Source: Elephas maximus indicus
Lineage: Eukaryota; Chordata; Mammalia; Proboscidea; Elephantidae
DNA length: 64,000 nucleotides
Assembly: GCF_024166365.1 (NCBI RefSeq)
Contig: NC_064826.1
Coordinates: forward strand, 63,815,001-63,879,000
Direction: 5' to 3'
Shown: positions 1 to 13,016 of the stretch, in pieces
Position numbering within the stretch: position 1 is the stretch's first letter
Layout: each line of letters starts with the position of its first letter
Notes under the pieces: model-generated
Told to the model about the DNA's origin: nothing
The model's input: only the letters and a program-made list of their open reading frames with translations
Database searches by the model: none
Made by a program: the position numbers and the translations under genes

Positions 1-744
1 ATAGGAAGAGTTACTTTTTCCTTCTTTTTAACATAAGAAGAAATGTGAAAATACTCTAAAAGAACGAAGTTTTTTCTTCTTCCTAAGAAATGTAGTTTTG
101 CAACTTTTATGGAAAATCGAAATATGTATTTGTAATCATCTACGATTCATAGACTAGAAAAAAGCTTTAATAAGAAAAGGCAAAAAGCAACCATAATTGC
201 CTGCTAGCTTGCGTTGCTTAACTTCTTTCTCCCTTTATACCTTCATTCTAAAAGTGATAGACATGAAACCCGCACAATTTAAACCAATCTTCTACTCCCA
301 TACTCTATGTGGCTAGAAGGGCATATAACTTTTTGTCGAACTTTGCATTTCTTGCTCCTGATTTCTCTCAGAAAAAAAGAATGTTTGCAGTATTCAATTT
401 AAAAGTTTCACAGTGGCTTAGCACTGTCTATGCAAGCCTATGTGATCCAGGTCATGACCTGGATTAATCTCTGGGTAAGAATGTAAATATGCCAGGTAGA
501 GGAAGCCATGCTAGTTGTTTCTTGCTCAAAATAGATAACTATGATGATAGGACAAGAAGCAACATACTCTGACACAAACTACTACCTCAAGGCAGGGATA
601 TTTGACTATTACATCAAGAGTTTTATAAGTCAGGTTTTCACTGGCTAATTTTTGGAAGTTAATTGTTAGGCCTTTCTTTTTTTGAAGTTTTAAAAAGCAA
701 AGATATCGCTTTGCTAACTAAGGTGCACCTAACTTATTCCATGA
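1..744. other. Unassigned AT-rich DNA
   Basis: No gene, RNA gene or recognisable repeat seen. The region should lie between CALCR and TFPI2 if mammalian gene order holds. Confidence 0.4.
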
Positions 745-1085
745 TCTTTTCAATTGCCTCGTATACATGCAAAATTGGACAATGAGAAATGAAGACAGAA
801 GAAGAATTGGTGCATTTGAACTGTTATATTGATGAAAATTATTGAATATACCCTGGACTGCCAGAATGAGCAAGTCAGTCTTACAAAAAATACAACGAGA
901 ATCCTCCTTATAAGTGAGGATGAAGAGATTTCAGCTTGCACACTTTGGATACATCATCAGGAAAGACCAATCGCTAGAAAAGGACATCATGTTTGGTAAG
1001 GTAGAAGGTCAGCAAAAAACTACAAGAACCCTAAAGGACATAGATTAACACAATTATCTCAGCAATGGACTTAAAAAACAAACAA
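745..1085 (+). mobile_element. RTE/BovB-type LINE fragment (3' coding region)
   Basis: It matches the C-terminal part of the RTE ORF (the stretch that includes the 'HIIRKDQSLEKDIMFGKVEG' style block near 940-1010), with drift. The 3' tip is lost and ends in A-rich sequence. Confidence 0.7.
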
Positions 1086-1188
1086 ACAAAAACTATTGGA
1101 TTATATACTTAACACAAATAGTTTTTATGGTATGTAAATAATACCTAAGTAAAGCTTTTAAAAAAAAAAAAGTATTAAAAGAGCCTTA

Positions 1189-1398
1189 GGAGTCCTTGGG
1201 TGGTGCAAACGATTAAGTGCTGGGCTACTAACCAAAATGGTGGTGGTTGGAATATACCCAGAGTCACCTCAGAAGAAAGGCCTGGTGATCTGTTTCTGAA
1301 AGGTCACAGCCTCGAAAACCCTATGGAGTGCAGTTCTGCTCTGCACACATGGGGTCACCATGTGGTCAGAATTGACTCAAAAGCAACTGGAAAAAAAA
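1189..1398 (+). mobile_element. AfroSINE (long subtype)
   Basis: It carries the tRNA-like head (GGGTGGTGCAAACGATTAAG), the middle AGAAAGGCCTGG block that marks the longer subtype, the CACATGGGGTCACCATG block, and an A-rich tail. Confidence 0.85.
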
Positions 1399-1417
1399 TG
1401 CACTTACAAAAATAAGA

Positions 1418-4400
1418 TAGTGGCATTAATAAGGATAAAAGCAGAAATCAACTTATTAGGACACATGAAAATAATGAGTCATGTTTAAATGAATATTTGT
1501 TCTTTTAAAAGTCTGATAAAGCTATAAGCAAAGACAGAATAGTGAATAATTGGGAAGGAGAAAAGAGATACATAATAAAATTATAAAGAATCTTCCTTAA
1601 AAGATGTGAAATAAAACTCAATGCTAAAAAAAATTGAAAATTTCCTCTACAGCATAATAAAGGGCATCTGTACAAAACTAACAGCCAGCATCATTAATGA
1701 TGAGAGGCTGAAAATATTCCCCTTGAGAACAGGAACAAGACAAGGATGCCTTTTTATCACCACTCCTATTTAACATTGTGTTGGAAGTCCTAGCTAGAGC
1801 AATAAGGCAAGAAAAAGAAATAAAGGGTGTCCAAATTAGTAAGGAAGAAGTAAAACTGCCCCTGTTTGTGGATGATATGATAGTATACATAGAAAACCCA
1901 AAAGACTCCTCAAGAAAGCTATTGGAAGTAACAGAAATGATTCAGCAGAGAGGCACAATACAAGACAAACATACAAAAATCAGCTGGATTCCTATACACC
2001 AATAAAAAGAACAATGAAAAGGAAAACAATACCATTTATAACAGCACTTAAAAAATAAAATACTTAGGAATAAATCTAACCAGGGATGTAAAACACCTAT
2101 ACAAAGAAAACTACCAAACACTACTGCAAGAAACCAAAAGAGATCTACATAAAGGGAAAAGCATACCATCCTCTTGGGTAGGTAGACTCAACATTGTGAA
2201 AATGACAACTCTACCCAAAGCAATTTACTAATACAATGCAAATACCGATCCAAATACCAACAGATTCTTTAAAGAAATGGAAAAACTAATCATTAACTTT
2301 ATATAGAAAGGGAAAAAGCCCCAGATAAGTAAAGCAATATTGAAGAAAAAGAATAAAGTAGGACTTGCACTACCTGACCTTGGAACCTACTACACAGCTA
2401 CGGTAGTCAAAACAGCCTGGTACTGGCGCAACCACAGATACATTGACCAATGGAACAGAATTGAGAACCCAGATGTAAATCCATCCACCTATGGACACCT
2501 GATTTTTGACAAGGGCCCAAAGTCCATCAAATAGGGAAAAGGCAGTCTTTTTAACAAACAGTACTGGCAAAACTGGGTGTCCACCTGCAAAAAGAAGAAA
2601 TAAGACCCATACCTCACACCGTACCCAAAAACTAATTCAAAATGGATCAAAGACCTAAATATAAAACCAAGACAATCAAGATCATAGAAGAAAAAAATAG
2701 GATCAACCCTAGAGGTCCTAATACACAGCATTAACAGGATACAAACCATGACTAACAACACACAAACTCCAGAAAATAAGCTAGATAACTGGCATCTTCT
2801 AAAAAGTAAACACTTATGCTCATTAAAGACTCCACCAGAAGAGTAAAAAGAGAACCTACAGACTGAGGAAAAAATTTTGGCTATTATAAATGCAACAAAG
2901 GCCTAATCTCTAAAATCTACAGGAAAATCCAACACCTCTACAACAAAAAGATAACTCATCCAATTAAAAAATAGATAAAGCAATGAACAGACACTTCATC
3001 AAAGAAGACATTCAAGTGGCTAAGAGATGTATGAGGAAATGCTTGTGATCACTAGCCATTAGAGAAATGTCAGTCGAAACCACAATAAGATACCATCTCA
3101 CCCTGGTGTTACTGGTGAGAATCAAGAAAACAGAAAATAACAAATGTTGGAGGGGCTGCAAGATGATTGGAAGACTTATGCACTGCTGATGGGAATGCAA
3201 AATGGTACAACCATTTTGGAAAATGATATGGTGCTTCCTTAGAAAGCTAGAAATAGAAATACCATCTGATCCAGCAATCCTGCTCCTAGGAATATATCCT
3301 AGAGAAATGAGTCATCACACATATGCACACCCATGTTCATTGCAGCTTTGTTCACAATAGCAAAAAGATAAAGATGGAAACAACCTAGATGCCTATCAAT
3401 AGATGAAAGGATGAACTAACCGTGAGACATACACACAACTGAGTACTATGCAATGATAAAGAACATGATGAAACTGTGAAGCATCTCACAACGTGGATGA
3501 ATCTGGAGGGCATTATGCTGAGTGAAATAAGTCAATCACGAAAGGACAAACATTGTCTGAGACCACTACTATAAAAACTGATGAGAGCTTTACACACAAA
3601 AAGAAAGAATCTTTGATGGTTACGAGGGAGGTGAGAGGTGGAAATGGAAAACACTAAATAGACCACAGATAAGTGGTAACTCTGGTGAAGGGTAAGGCAG
3701 TACACGACAATGGGGAAGCCAGCAGAACTTGACAAGGCAAGGTCATCGAAGCTCCATAGACACATCCAGGCTCCCTGAGGGACAGAATAACTGGGCAGAG
3801 GGCTGTGGGGACCATTGTCTCGGGCAACATCTAGCTCATAAAGAAAGTACTCTACATTCGACTTTGGTGAGTAGCATCGGGGGGTCTTCGAAGCCTGTGA
3901 ACGGCCATCTAAAATACTCCTCTGGTCTCACGCCTTCAGAAGCAAGGGAGAATAAAGAAAACTAAAGACACAAGGGAAAGATTAGTCCAAAGGACTAATG
4001 GACCACAACTACCACATCAACTACCAGACTGAGTCCAGTACAACTAGATGCTTCCCGGCTACCACAACTGACTGTTCTGACAGGGATCACAAAAAAGGGG
4101 CCCAGGCAGAGCTGGAGAAAAATGTAGAGCAAAATTCTAACTTATAAAAAAAGACCAGACTTACTGGCTCGACAGAGACTGGAAAAACCCCAAGACTATG
4201 GCCCCCAGACACCCTTCTAGCTCAGTAATGAAGTCACCCCTGAGGTTCGCCCTTCATTCAAAGATTATTCAGGCACATAAAACAAAACGAGACTAAAGGA
4301 GCACACCAGCCCAAGGACAATGACTAGAAGGCAGGAGGGGACAGGAAAGCTGGTAATGGGGAACTCAAGGCTGAGAAGGGACAGTGTTGACATGTCATGT

Positions 4401-4860
4401 GTTGTTAACTAATGTCACAAAACAATATGTGTACTAATAATTTAATAAGAAGCTGGCTCTGTAAACCTTTAGCTAAGTATAACTAAAAAAAAAATCTTTT
4501 TAAACAATTGAAAATTTCTATCAAATTTCTTTAAGGAAAAATATTAATTACCAGAGGCAATTCAAGAAGTGGAAAATCTGAACAAATCAAGAGGCATAAA
4601 TAAAACAGAAAAAGTTAGTACAAGAACCACCTCAAAAAATGTGAGTCTGAGACAGTTTAACATTTGAATTATTAAATCCCTTCAAAAGCCAAATAAATAA
4701 CTCTTGTAATATCACAAAACCCCAGAGAACAGGAATAAATGAAACATTTTAGAATTCATTTTTTTTTGTTCTAGCATAACATCAATATAAAAATTTGACA
4801 AAGATAGCAGTAAAAAGAGAAAACTACAGATTGTAGGCAAATTTTCTTTAAAAATTAAGC
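1418..4860 (+). mobile_element. Ancient L1-like LINE, split by a younger L1
   Basis: Sequence at about 1418-1644 and 4519-4860 reads like a strongly drifted L1 ORF2 (the left part resembles the AAAGCAGAAAT region, the right part the GAGAAAACTACAGA region). The younger L1 at 1645-4505 sits between the two with perfect target duplications. The LINE identity of the flanks is by eye and moderate. Confidence 0.45.
1645..4505 (+). mobile_element. L1 LINE, 5'-truncated, ORF2 3' half plus 3' UTR
   Basis: It starts inside the ORF2 reverse transcriptase, contains the catalytic FADDM-type motif as FVDDM near 1868-1882, the cysteine-rich C-terminal region near 3150-3260, and the long elephant-type 3' UTR to an A-rich tail. 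It is flanked by the 13-bp duplication AATTGAAAATTTC at 1632-1644 and 4506-4518. Several stops and frameshifts show it is dead. Confidence 0.88.
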
Positions 4861-5154
4861 TGAATTCAACTCTGTACTTAGGTTTTAAAGTTCATATAAG
4901 ATTTATTTTATGAACTTATAGATAAGTGCATTATGAGATATCTAAGCTACCTATTTAAATTCATAGTCTATTCCTCATTTAATAAAAAACTTCCTGCTAA
5001 ATTAGGAAGATAATTATACTTCACTAATTTGATAAATTATATTCATTTCAAATCTATGGCCAATGGCATAGCTAACTATGAGAAATAAAAGCTATGTTCA
5101 CAGAAGTTAGGAATAAATAAGAATGCTCATTTTCCCCACTACTATATGTCATTG

Positions 5155-5307
5155 AGGAGCCCTGGTGGTGCAGTGGTTAAGAGCTACAGCTGCTAACCAA
5201 AAGGTGTGCAGTTCAAATCCACCAGCCACTCCTTGTTAACCCTATGGTGCAATTTTACTCTATCCTGTAGGGTCGCTATGAGTCAGAATTGACTTCATGG
5301 CAATGGG
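5155..5307 (+). mobile_element. AfroSINE (short subtype)
   Basis: Full-length head and tail (GAGCCCTGGTGGTGCAGTGG ... GGGTCGCTATGAGTCAGAAT). Flanked by near-identical 12-bp duplications at 5143-5154 (TATATGTCATTG) and 5308-5319 (TATATTTCATTG). Confidence 0.9.
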
Positions 5308-5319
5308 TATATTTCATTG

Positions 5320-5849
5320 TTTCGGGAAATTTCAAACAGTGCAACAAGGCAAGAAAAAAAATAGTTTTTACAAATTTTGTGACTGAAAAAAATCAAAACA
5401 TCAAAAACAACTGAAATAATACTTTAACAGGTAAGAATATTTATTTGATTAATCAGAAAATAACTATATCAAAAATCATAGCTTTCTAATTTAACAGCAA
5501 TTACAGTTAGAATGTATGATTTATAAAATAGTTCCATTAACAGAAAAACAAAACTTTTAGAAAATGAAAAATAAACTTTAAATATGAAATATTTGAATAA
5601 ATAATTTTCTACCTAGGGAAGATTTGCTGTTATTCTGAGAGAATGACCTACCAGAGAGTTCTATGTGTGTTTCCTCCCTTTTTTACTCTTTAAAACAGTA
5701 AAGATAACTCATCTCTGAAGGAAATAGGTAGCTCTTTATGTTTGCTATCCCTGGAAGAGAGTTCAATACATGGACTTATAGACATCCTTAGAATGTTGGA
5801 CCTAACATCACTGTAGAGAAAGAGAGTGCTCTCAGCTTTTTATCTCCAT
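5320..5849. other. Unassigned AT-rich DNA
   Basis: No gene or clear repeat seen. Confidence 0.35.
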
Positions 5850-6485
5850 GTTGTTGTTAGTTGCTGTCTACAAGGCTCTGACTCATGGTGACCTTATGCA
5901 CAACAGAATGAAACTTTGCCTGATTTTGTGCCATCTTCATAATTGTCAGTATGTTTGAGTCCATTATTGTTGATATTGTGTCAATCCATCTCCTTGAAGT
6001 TTTCCCTAATTTTCACTGACCCTCTACCAAACATGACATCCTTTTTCTAGCAATTGGTCTTTTCCTGATGATGTGTCCAAAGTTAGCAAGACCAAGTTTT
6101 ACCATCCTCACTTCTGAAGAGTATTCTGTTGTATTTCTTCTAAGGCGGTGTTTTCTTTTGATATTCACAGTGTATTCAATATTCTTTGCCAGCACCACAG
6201 TTCTTCTGTCTTCCTTTTTTGTTGCCTAGCTTTCGCATGCTTATGAGTTGATTGAAAAGACCATGGCTTGGGTCAGGAATACCTTAGTCATCAAAGTGAT
6301 ATCTTTGCTTTTTAAATCTTTAAAGAGGTCTCTTGAAGCAGATTCCTCCAATGCAATACATTGCTTGATTTCTTGACTGCTGCCTTCATGGGCACTGATT
6401 GCTAATCCAAGTAGAATGAAATTGTTGATGTCATTTTTCTTCTCCATTTATTGTCCTGTTATTTATTGGTCCAGTTGTGAGGATT
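5850..6485 (-). mobile_element. RTE/BovB-type LINE, 3' end
   Basis: It reads antisense from the TTGTTGTTAG tail through the GTGACC tip and the ORF C-terminus into the upstream coding region near 6450. Coding is broken. Confidence 0.8.
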
Positions 6486-7018
6486 TTCATTTATCTCAGT
6501 AGGGGTTAACAAATAAAGGATGGGATCCTGGGAAATTACTGGCAAGGGAAATGTCCTGATTGAAACATATCTGGTTCCTTTTAGACATAGCACCTCTAAG
6601 GAAGACCTCAAAAGAAGCAGCTATGAGTGGGCCTATAAGGCCTGAGCATGTCTGAGTTAGGAGCATCCCTGGCTCCAACATAAAAAAGTAGGATATGGAT
6701 TCAATGTGGTCCTACGTTCCTTTAAAGGACCAACCAATTTGGACAAGCGGCCGAACAAAACAACCCTGTTACAGCACAGAGAATAAGAACTTAACACAGG
6801 TGAAGATGATTGCCTGATTATTGTTGTTGTAGGGCATCCTACTGCAAAAAGGACAAATGAAAACCATAAATAGAGAGGACGACTCTTTGTAACTCTGAAG
6901 CTGAATGTCTAGAGCTATTACTTGGGACTGAAGAAGCCTCCTTGCAATCTTAAACTCTTCAAATGAAGTGAAGGGATTCTCATAGATTTGTACTGGACCT
7001 CCCATATATCTAGGTGGT
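6486..7018. other. Unassigned stretch between RTE piece and SINE
   Basis: A short open frame (6769-7107, minus) runs across the SINE boundary and looks accidental. No family recognised. Confidence 0.3.
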
Positions 7019-7183
7019 AAAAAACAAAAAATGCCATTGACACCAAGTTGATTCTGACTCATAGTGACCCTGTAGGACAGAATAGAACTACCCCATAGGG
7101 TTTCCAAGAAGCAGCTGGTAAATTTGAACTGTCAACCTTTTGGTTAGCACCTGAGTTCTTAAACACTGTGCCACCAGTGCTCT
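7019..7183 (-). mobile_element. AfroSINE (short subtype)
   Basis: Antisense copy with A-rich tail at left, the GACTCATAGTGACCCTGTAG block and the tRNA-like head (CTGTGCCACCAG) at right. Confidence 0.88.
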
Positions 7184-9310
7184 GTCTTGATGGCAGGATC
7201 TAGGAAAAAAAAAACTTAATATAATTTGATAAAATTTAAAAGATAGAAATATGAGACTAACCATCTATTTTGTTATTAATGAATTTCTTATACCAAAGAT
7301 GCTAAGTTCTTTTCCAAATGGAGACGTAGTTATTATGCAAATCCAAAACTGGAGTGATCATTTTTAATTTGAAAAACAGATTCTAAAGTTCGCCTGAAAT
7401 ATCAGTGTATCCAAATCATGAGGAAATTACTTTTAAAGAGAAATGAAGCACTGTGATACTATTACAAAAACTTATACAAATCCCTGTAGAAGAAAGTAAA
7501 AAAAAAATCATTTGACTATTTTTTAAGAAGGGCAAATAGCTGGACTTTAGTAGTAAAATGTTTGTTTTAACAGTACATAGGACTGCTGACTTAATAACTT
7601 TGAAACGTCTTAGAGCGTAACACTACATCTTGAAATTAGGTTAGTATTAGTTATAAGAAATTACATTTGCACACAAAAGTGTGCAAAAATAGTATTTTTA
7701 TCATATTTTATTATGGAAAGCAATATTTTTAAAAAGTTGTAGGAAACTGTTCACTTAAACTGCCAATTATATTTGAAACAGGAAGTTGTTTTTTAATTAA
7801 ACTTGTGATATGCCATCACTTATCCAGCGCCAATGAACTGAAAAAAAAAAAAAAACTGAAAATACATCCTTAAATTTAAAATTATAAGTGGACTCTTCTA
7901 CATAAAACAAGAGAGGGAGAATTTTATGAGTCAAATGAAGTTGTCCTAAAAGATTAACTTGAAAACATAATGCCGAATGTCAATTTTTTCATGAGAATTA
8001 TAGTCCTGTGATTCAAATGAAAAATTCCCAGGAGAGGGTGTATAAGAACAAAGGGCAGACCTCTTCAGTATCTAATATCAAAAGAACCATCTAAGCAAAA
8101 GATGTAAGATTAATATAAGATTAACCTCCATTTTATTCTCAGAGAGGGGCAGCTGGCCTCTATTTCAAAACTCTAGCCTAAGACCGTATCAGCTTGTGTC
8201 TTTGCTGAAGAATCTATTAGCACGAAATACTAGGTAAGATTAAGTTATAAATGCACTCATGGATTAAGGAGTTTAGGCTCTGAAGGTAATGCCAATGTAT
8301 AATTTGTATTCTGTGGCAGCGGGGTTTTTTTTGTGTGTGTGCATTAAGAGATATGAATGTAAATAATCAGATTAAGTTAAAAAGAAAGAAAATTGATTCA
8401 AAGTGTTTAAAACTTTAAAGGTTATTTTAATACATTGTTTGGGACTTCAAATTTCCCTAGGAAAATGGTGGACACTTCAATAATAATCTCTCTGCACACT
8501 CTTCAAAGACTATCCAGATAATAAGAATATCTAGTATAAACACTCATTATTGACATTTAGAATATAACTGAGAGAAAGAGAACACACAAATTTCAATTTA
8601 CAGGTAATTGAGGAAATAATGTCAAGATTACGTATTAAAAAAAAAAAGGAGAGTGCAGTAGGGTCCTGGAGTTGGTGAAATACAGATAACATTACTTCAG
8701 GAAAAAGAGAGTTTTGCCCCAATAAGGGCCTGAGGCCTGGTGGGTCAATGAAGTGGCTATTGGGGAATTGGGTGGCTTGGGGGAGGGAAGAAAACTGAAG
8801 TGCCAGAAGTGGCAATCTTGGGAAGCATTGTTTAAGGTGTAGAGTCGGATGACCTAAAAGGTGCAGATATTCCTTGGAGGCTGGAAAGTGAGGAAAGTAA
8901 GGGTCTCATAGAAAGTAAAAAGAATCACAGAAGTAGAAAACACACCAGCACTTAAGAAGACTATCCTTTATTACTTCCATTTTACTTCCCTGTACCAACA
9001 GAAGATCGTTCTCTTGAACTCAGAAATCTGGTAAATCCCCCAAACCTCTCCTAATGTTCCATGGGAAAACATGCTATTGCTGATCCACGAAAATCCAAAA
9101 CACTTTAAAACGAATAGGAAGTCAGGCAAAATCCTTATAAAGCTTACTATTAAAGGAAGACTCCATTTTTTCATTTGATGAAAATATTCTTTAAAAAAAT
9201 GCAGCAAACCAAAATTATAAACCAATATTCAAATACAGAGTCCATAATGGCAGACAAGAAAACACATCATAAATCAAAGACTCAAAACTCAGATTAGAAA
9301 TGACAAAATA
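7184..9310. other. Unassigned AT-rich DNA, no gene seen
   Basis: About 2.1 kb with no convincing ORF, RNA gene or repeat. It contains a perfect 9-bp hairpin at 7666-7687 (see findings). Confidence 0.4.
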
Positions 9311-9375
9311 TAAACCAAAACCAAACCCAGTGCCGTTGAATCGATTCCGACTCATAGCAACACTATACAGAAAGA
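9311..9375 (-). mobile_element. AfroSINE 3' fragment
   Basis: Antisense tail only (AACCAAACCCAGTGCCGTTG followed by the GATTCCGACTCATAGC block), about 65 bp. The head is missing. Confidence 0.75.
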
Positions 9376-10260
9376 TGAAAAGCTAGAATTGACCAAACTC
9401 AGGAAAGAAGTAAAGAAAAAAAAAATCATTCCAGAAATAATTGCTAAGTGTCCAGCAAAAATAGCTTTAACTGGCAGTAAAATAAAGGACATTAAGAATC
9501 GTAATGAAAAGAGCCATAACAACAAATACAAAACGAGAGAGAGTGAGAGAATCAAAAAGAAAATATTAGATACAGAAAATACAGAGAGGAAATAAAGGAT
9601 AGGAAAAGGTGTATCAGGAAAATGCAAAAGAAAAGAAAGTTGGGTTTGTGATTCCCATATCACAAAAGGTAGAACTTAGGCTCAAAAGGATCAAATGAGA
9701 CAAATGAGAACAATTTATAATGTGAAAGATTGCAATCCACAATGAAAATATAATAATAATAAATATACACAAAATGACATAATACTGATCTTAAGAAATA
9801 AGAAACTATAGAAGATGCCAAGAAAACAGAAACATACTAAAAATAGATTTTAAAATGGGAAACTAGAATTGACCAAATTCAGAAAAGAAATACATACATA
9901 TTTCTATATATATATTTCTATGTGTATATTTTTTTATATATAGAGAGAGAGGAAAGGGATATACTTTCTTCCCAATAGCAATGAAAAAATTGGCCTTATA
10001 TTAAATCACAAAACAAAATCCCTATAAATTCTGCAGTGCAAAAGAAAAATCTCAATAAGTTCTATAATGTAGAAGTAATATAAACATTTTTCTTTGATAA
10101 TAATAAATAAATAAAAATAGAAAGAACAAAATTTAAAACCATGATTATAAAAGTTGCAGTTCACCACATATACACCTAACAATCTTATGCATATGGTTAG
10201 AATAACCCTAAGTGAAATATAACTAATCAACTCCAGCATTGCATATAAAAAAGCTTCCAA
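9376..10260 (+). mobile_element. Ancient L1/HAL1-like LINE fragment
   Basis: An A-rich plus strand that reads like a decayed LINE ORF1-type sequence. A 26-nt-scale motif (CTAGAATTGACCAAA) occurs twice, near 9384 and 9864, so part may be duplicated. An open frame at 9389-9595 is lysine-rich. Family assignment is by eye. TA-rich simple sequence lies at about 9898-9950. Confidence 0.4.
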
Positions 10261-10490
10261 TCCAAATATGATTTGTTGTGTGAATGCAAGATTAAATAAT
10301 AGCAGAAGAATTTTTAATGTATTTTTCTGAAGATTAAGTGATGAAAACTATACGATCTTCTCAATGTATGAAGAAAATTCATTGGATAAAATGCAAAACC
10401 CGCTTATCATTACACACAGAAACACACCACTGAATAGAAAAGCAATTCCTTATACTCATAAAGGAGAACTGCCAGTAGATAAAAGTGAAT

Positions 10491-10857
10491 TGTTGTTGTT
10501 GTTGTCAGGTGCTGTCAAAGCTGTACATAGGTTGTCAAAGCAACCCTATGTACAACAGAATGAAACACTGCCTGCCCTGGACCATCCTCATAACTAATGT
10601 TTTGCTTGAGCCCATTGTTGCAGCCGCTGTGTCAGTCCATCTCATTCAGGGCCTTCTGCTTTTTTGCTGACCCTCTACTTTACCAAGCATGATGTCCTTC
10701 TCCAGGGACTGATCCCTCCTGATAAGATGTCCAAAGTATGTGAGATGAAGTTTCACCGTCTTCACTTCTAAGGAGCATTCTGGCTATACTTCTTCCAAGA
10801 CAGATTTGTTCATTCTCCTGGCAGTCCATGAAATATTCAATGTTCTTCACCAACACC
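10491..10857 (-). mobile_element. RTE/BovB-type LINE, 3' end
   Basis: Antisense, beginning at (TTG)n, followed by the tip and the C-terminal coding part (blocks such as AAGCATGATGTCCTTCTCC). Confidence 0.82.
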
Positions 10858-11650
10858 GAAATTAGGGGACATTAAAAAACTACACCCCAAGCAGGAGTCA
10901 AGAATGAACCTGGACATGGGAATGAAGACCACATCTCCCTTCATCCTCTACCCACATCATACAGGGATCCCAGACACCTAGCCCATCTAACACTACCAGC
11001 CTCATCCTCATTACCTTCCTTCAATCCATTTTCTTTGAATTCACTTGAATGAGTATCCTTAGGTTTTCACTCTGATTTATATCAGGCCCACAAGAAGCTC
11101 CAGTCTCCCAGGGCATCACTTACTCCTCACACTCTAGCTCCCATGAAAGCTAAGACATCTGTGTCAACATGACCTGAATAAGATTACATAACACATGTCC
11201 ACATGATTCAGTTGTTTGTTCCGGAAAAATTTTGCCCAAGAACGATAACAGTACAAACCAATTTTTAAAAATCACTTTTGCTTCCAGAAATTCCAATAGA
11301 TGAAAACAGTTTGTTTACCAAATAACAGTTTACTTATCAGCACACTTTTTAGGATGGTCGCACGGCTGCATTCACCAATTTCAATCTATTGCTGCCTATC
11401 CCAGTCAGTTCCCCATCTTGAAAGGCCTACATTAAACCTCTTGATCCCAGACTCCAAAGTGCTGTAAACATCTCACTTTTGACAACCCCCTCTGAGATGA
11501 TAAGAGTCTATCAAGGTGTTGTTCTACCTTACTGAAAAAAATGAAGTTCTAATAAATTTAGCTTCGCTTTATTAACAGGTTGGTTGTCTAGTGATATTTG
11601 GGGAAGTTCAACCCCTGTAAGGCACAATACATTCCCTGTGCTGTCTCTTT
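10858..11650. repeat. Unresolved repeat-like stretch, possibly an old LTR-type fossil
   Basis: Moderately GC-rich DNA ending near 11540-11600 with AATAAATTTAGCTTCGCTTT and a following GGTTGGTTGTC block. That is reminiscent of the polyadenylation/R-U5 part of retroviral LTRs. I could not define both ends, so this stays a weak guess. Confidence 0.2.
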
Positions 11651-11983
11651 CTCTCACCACTCCCTAACTTAACTGTGTTCCACAGAATTTCTGGTCAACA
11701 AATCCCCTTGATTTTCTTACAAACTTTTCTTAATTTTCCACTGCAAATATGCCTTCCTCTTCAATCATCTCTAGTAGAGCTGGTTTTCCTTCGAGTCCTA
11801 TGGGTGTTCTCATTTTCCCTCTCAGACTATTCTCTACCTTTTCTGTACTCCTCCCCTCCAGAAAATTGTATTATGAAGCCCAAGTCATCATATTGTATTA
11901 TCCATTAGTCCCCATTGTTACTGACAGCTAGGTCATCTCATCTCAACCATTTTAGCTACTGGCTCACTCTCATTCCCTCCCAT

Positions 11984-12178
11984 ACTGTTGTTGTTGTTGT
12001 TGGGTTGGTTCTGACTCGTCATGACCCTGTGTACAACAGATTGAAACACTGCCATCCTCACAATAGTAGCTATGTTGGAGCCCATTTTTGCAGCCACTGT
12101 GTCAATCCATCTCACTGAGGGTCTTCTTCTTTTTCTGACCCTCTGCTTTAACAAGCATGATGTCCTTCTCCAGGGATG
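11984..12178 (-). mobile_element. RTE/BovB-type LINE, 3' tip
   Basis: Antisense (TTG)n tail followed by the tip and last coding part, to the AGCATGATGTCCTTCTCC block. Confidence 0.82.
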
Positions 12179-12337
12179 ACAGATCCTTCAATACTACACC
12201 AATCTTAATTCATGACAATTTCAACATCATTGTATTTTAATGTAAATAACGTGTGTTCTACATTTTTTTTTTTTTTTTTTGCTCTCCTTCCCGTACCCAG
12301 CAAGGTATTTTCGTAAGCATGCTACTCTATTTTTTTC

Positions 12338-12480
12338 GTTGTTGTTGTTAGATGTCGTCAAGTTGATATCAACTCATAGTGACCCTATGTACAACAGAAC
12401 GAAACACTGCCTGGTCCTGCACCACCCTCACAATCATTGTTATGCTTGATCCTGTTGTTGCAGCCACTGAGTCAATCTAA
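12338..12480 (-). mobile_element. RTE/BovB-type LINE, 3' tip
   Basis: About 140 bp, antisense, starting at GTTGTTGTTGTTAGATG and ending in CAGCCACTGAGTCAATCT. Confidence 0.8.
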
Positions 12481-12656
12481 GACTGTTGGTGGAGATAGTA
12501 GAGATACTTGGGGGCACTGTGATTCAGGCAGTTTTGGGAGCTCCATTTCCATTTCTATGGTTGAACATTGTGACAACGTGCAATGTGTGTACATAGAGAT
12601 GTGAGTGATAGTCCTGAGTAATTTTTTTCAATAAGACTCTTATTAAAAGCCATCTT

Positions 12657-12723
12657 TTTGTGTGTATGTATGTGTGTCTATGTATGTGTGTGTGTGTGTA
12701 TGTGTGTGTGTGTATGTGTGTGA
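12657..12723. repeat. TG/TATG microsatellite
   Basis: Imperfect (TG)n with TATG interruptions. Confidence 0.9.
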
Positions 12724-12840
12724 CAGAATGAGACATTCCTTTTAATCAGGTTGTCTGGTGAAATTACAGTAGTGATTTGTCTTCAAGTTGATTGTGGTAA
12801 GAAGGAATTTCCCTTTGACTGCTGAATGTTCTTCTTCTTA

Positions 12841-13016
12841 GTCTCCAGCGAGTTGATTCCGATTCATGGAAACCTTACATGTGCAGAGTAGGATTGCTCC
12901 ATAGGGTTTTCAAGGCTGTGACCTTTTGGAAACAGATTTCCAGGCCTGTCTTCTGAGGCACCTCTAGGAAGGATCAAACCGGAAACCTTTCGGCTCAATC
13001 ATTTGCAGCACCCAGC
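12841..13016 (-). mobile_element. AfroSINE (long subtype), drifted
   Basis: Antisense tail block (GAGTTGATTCCGATTCATGG), middle CCAGGCCTGTCTTCTGAGGC and tRNA-like head at right. Confidence 0.8.

Noticed and set aside
12657-12723. Histidine/threonine-rich short frame across the TG repeat
   Set aside because: Translation of a microsatellite.
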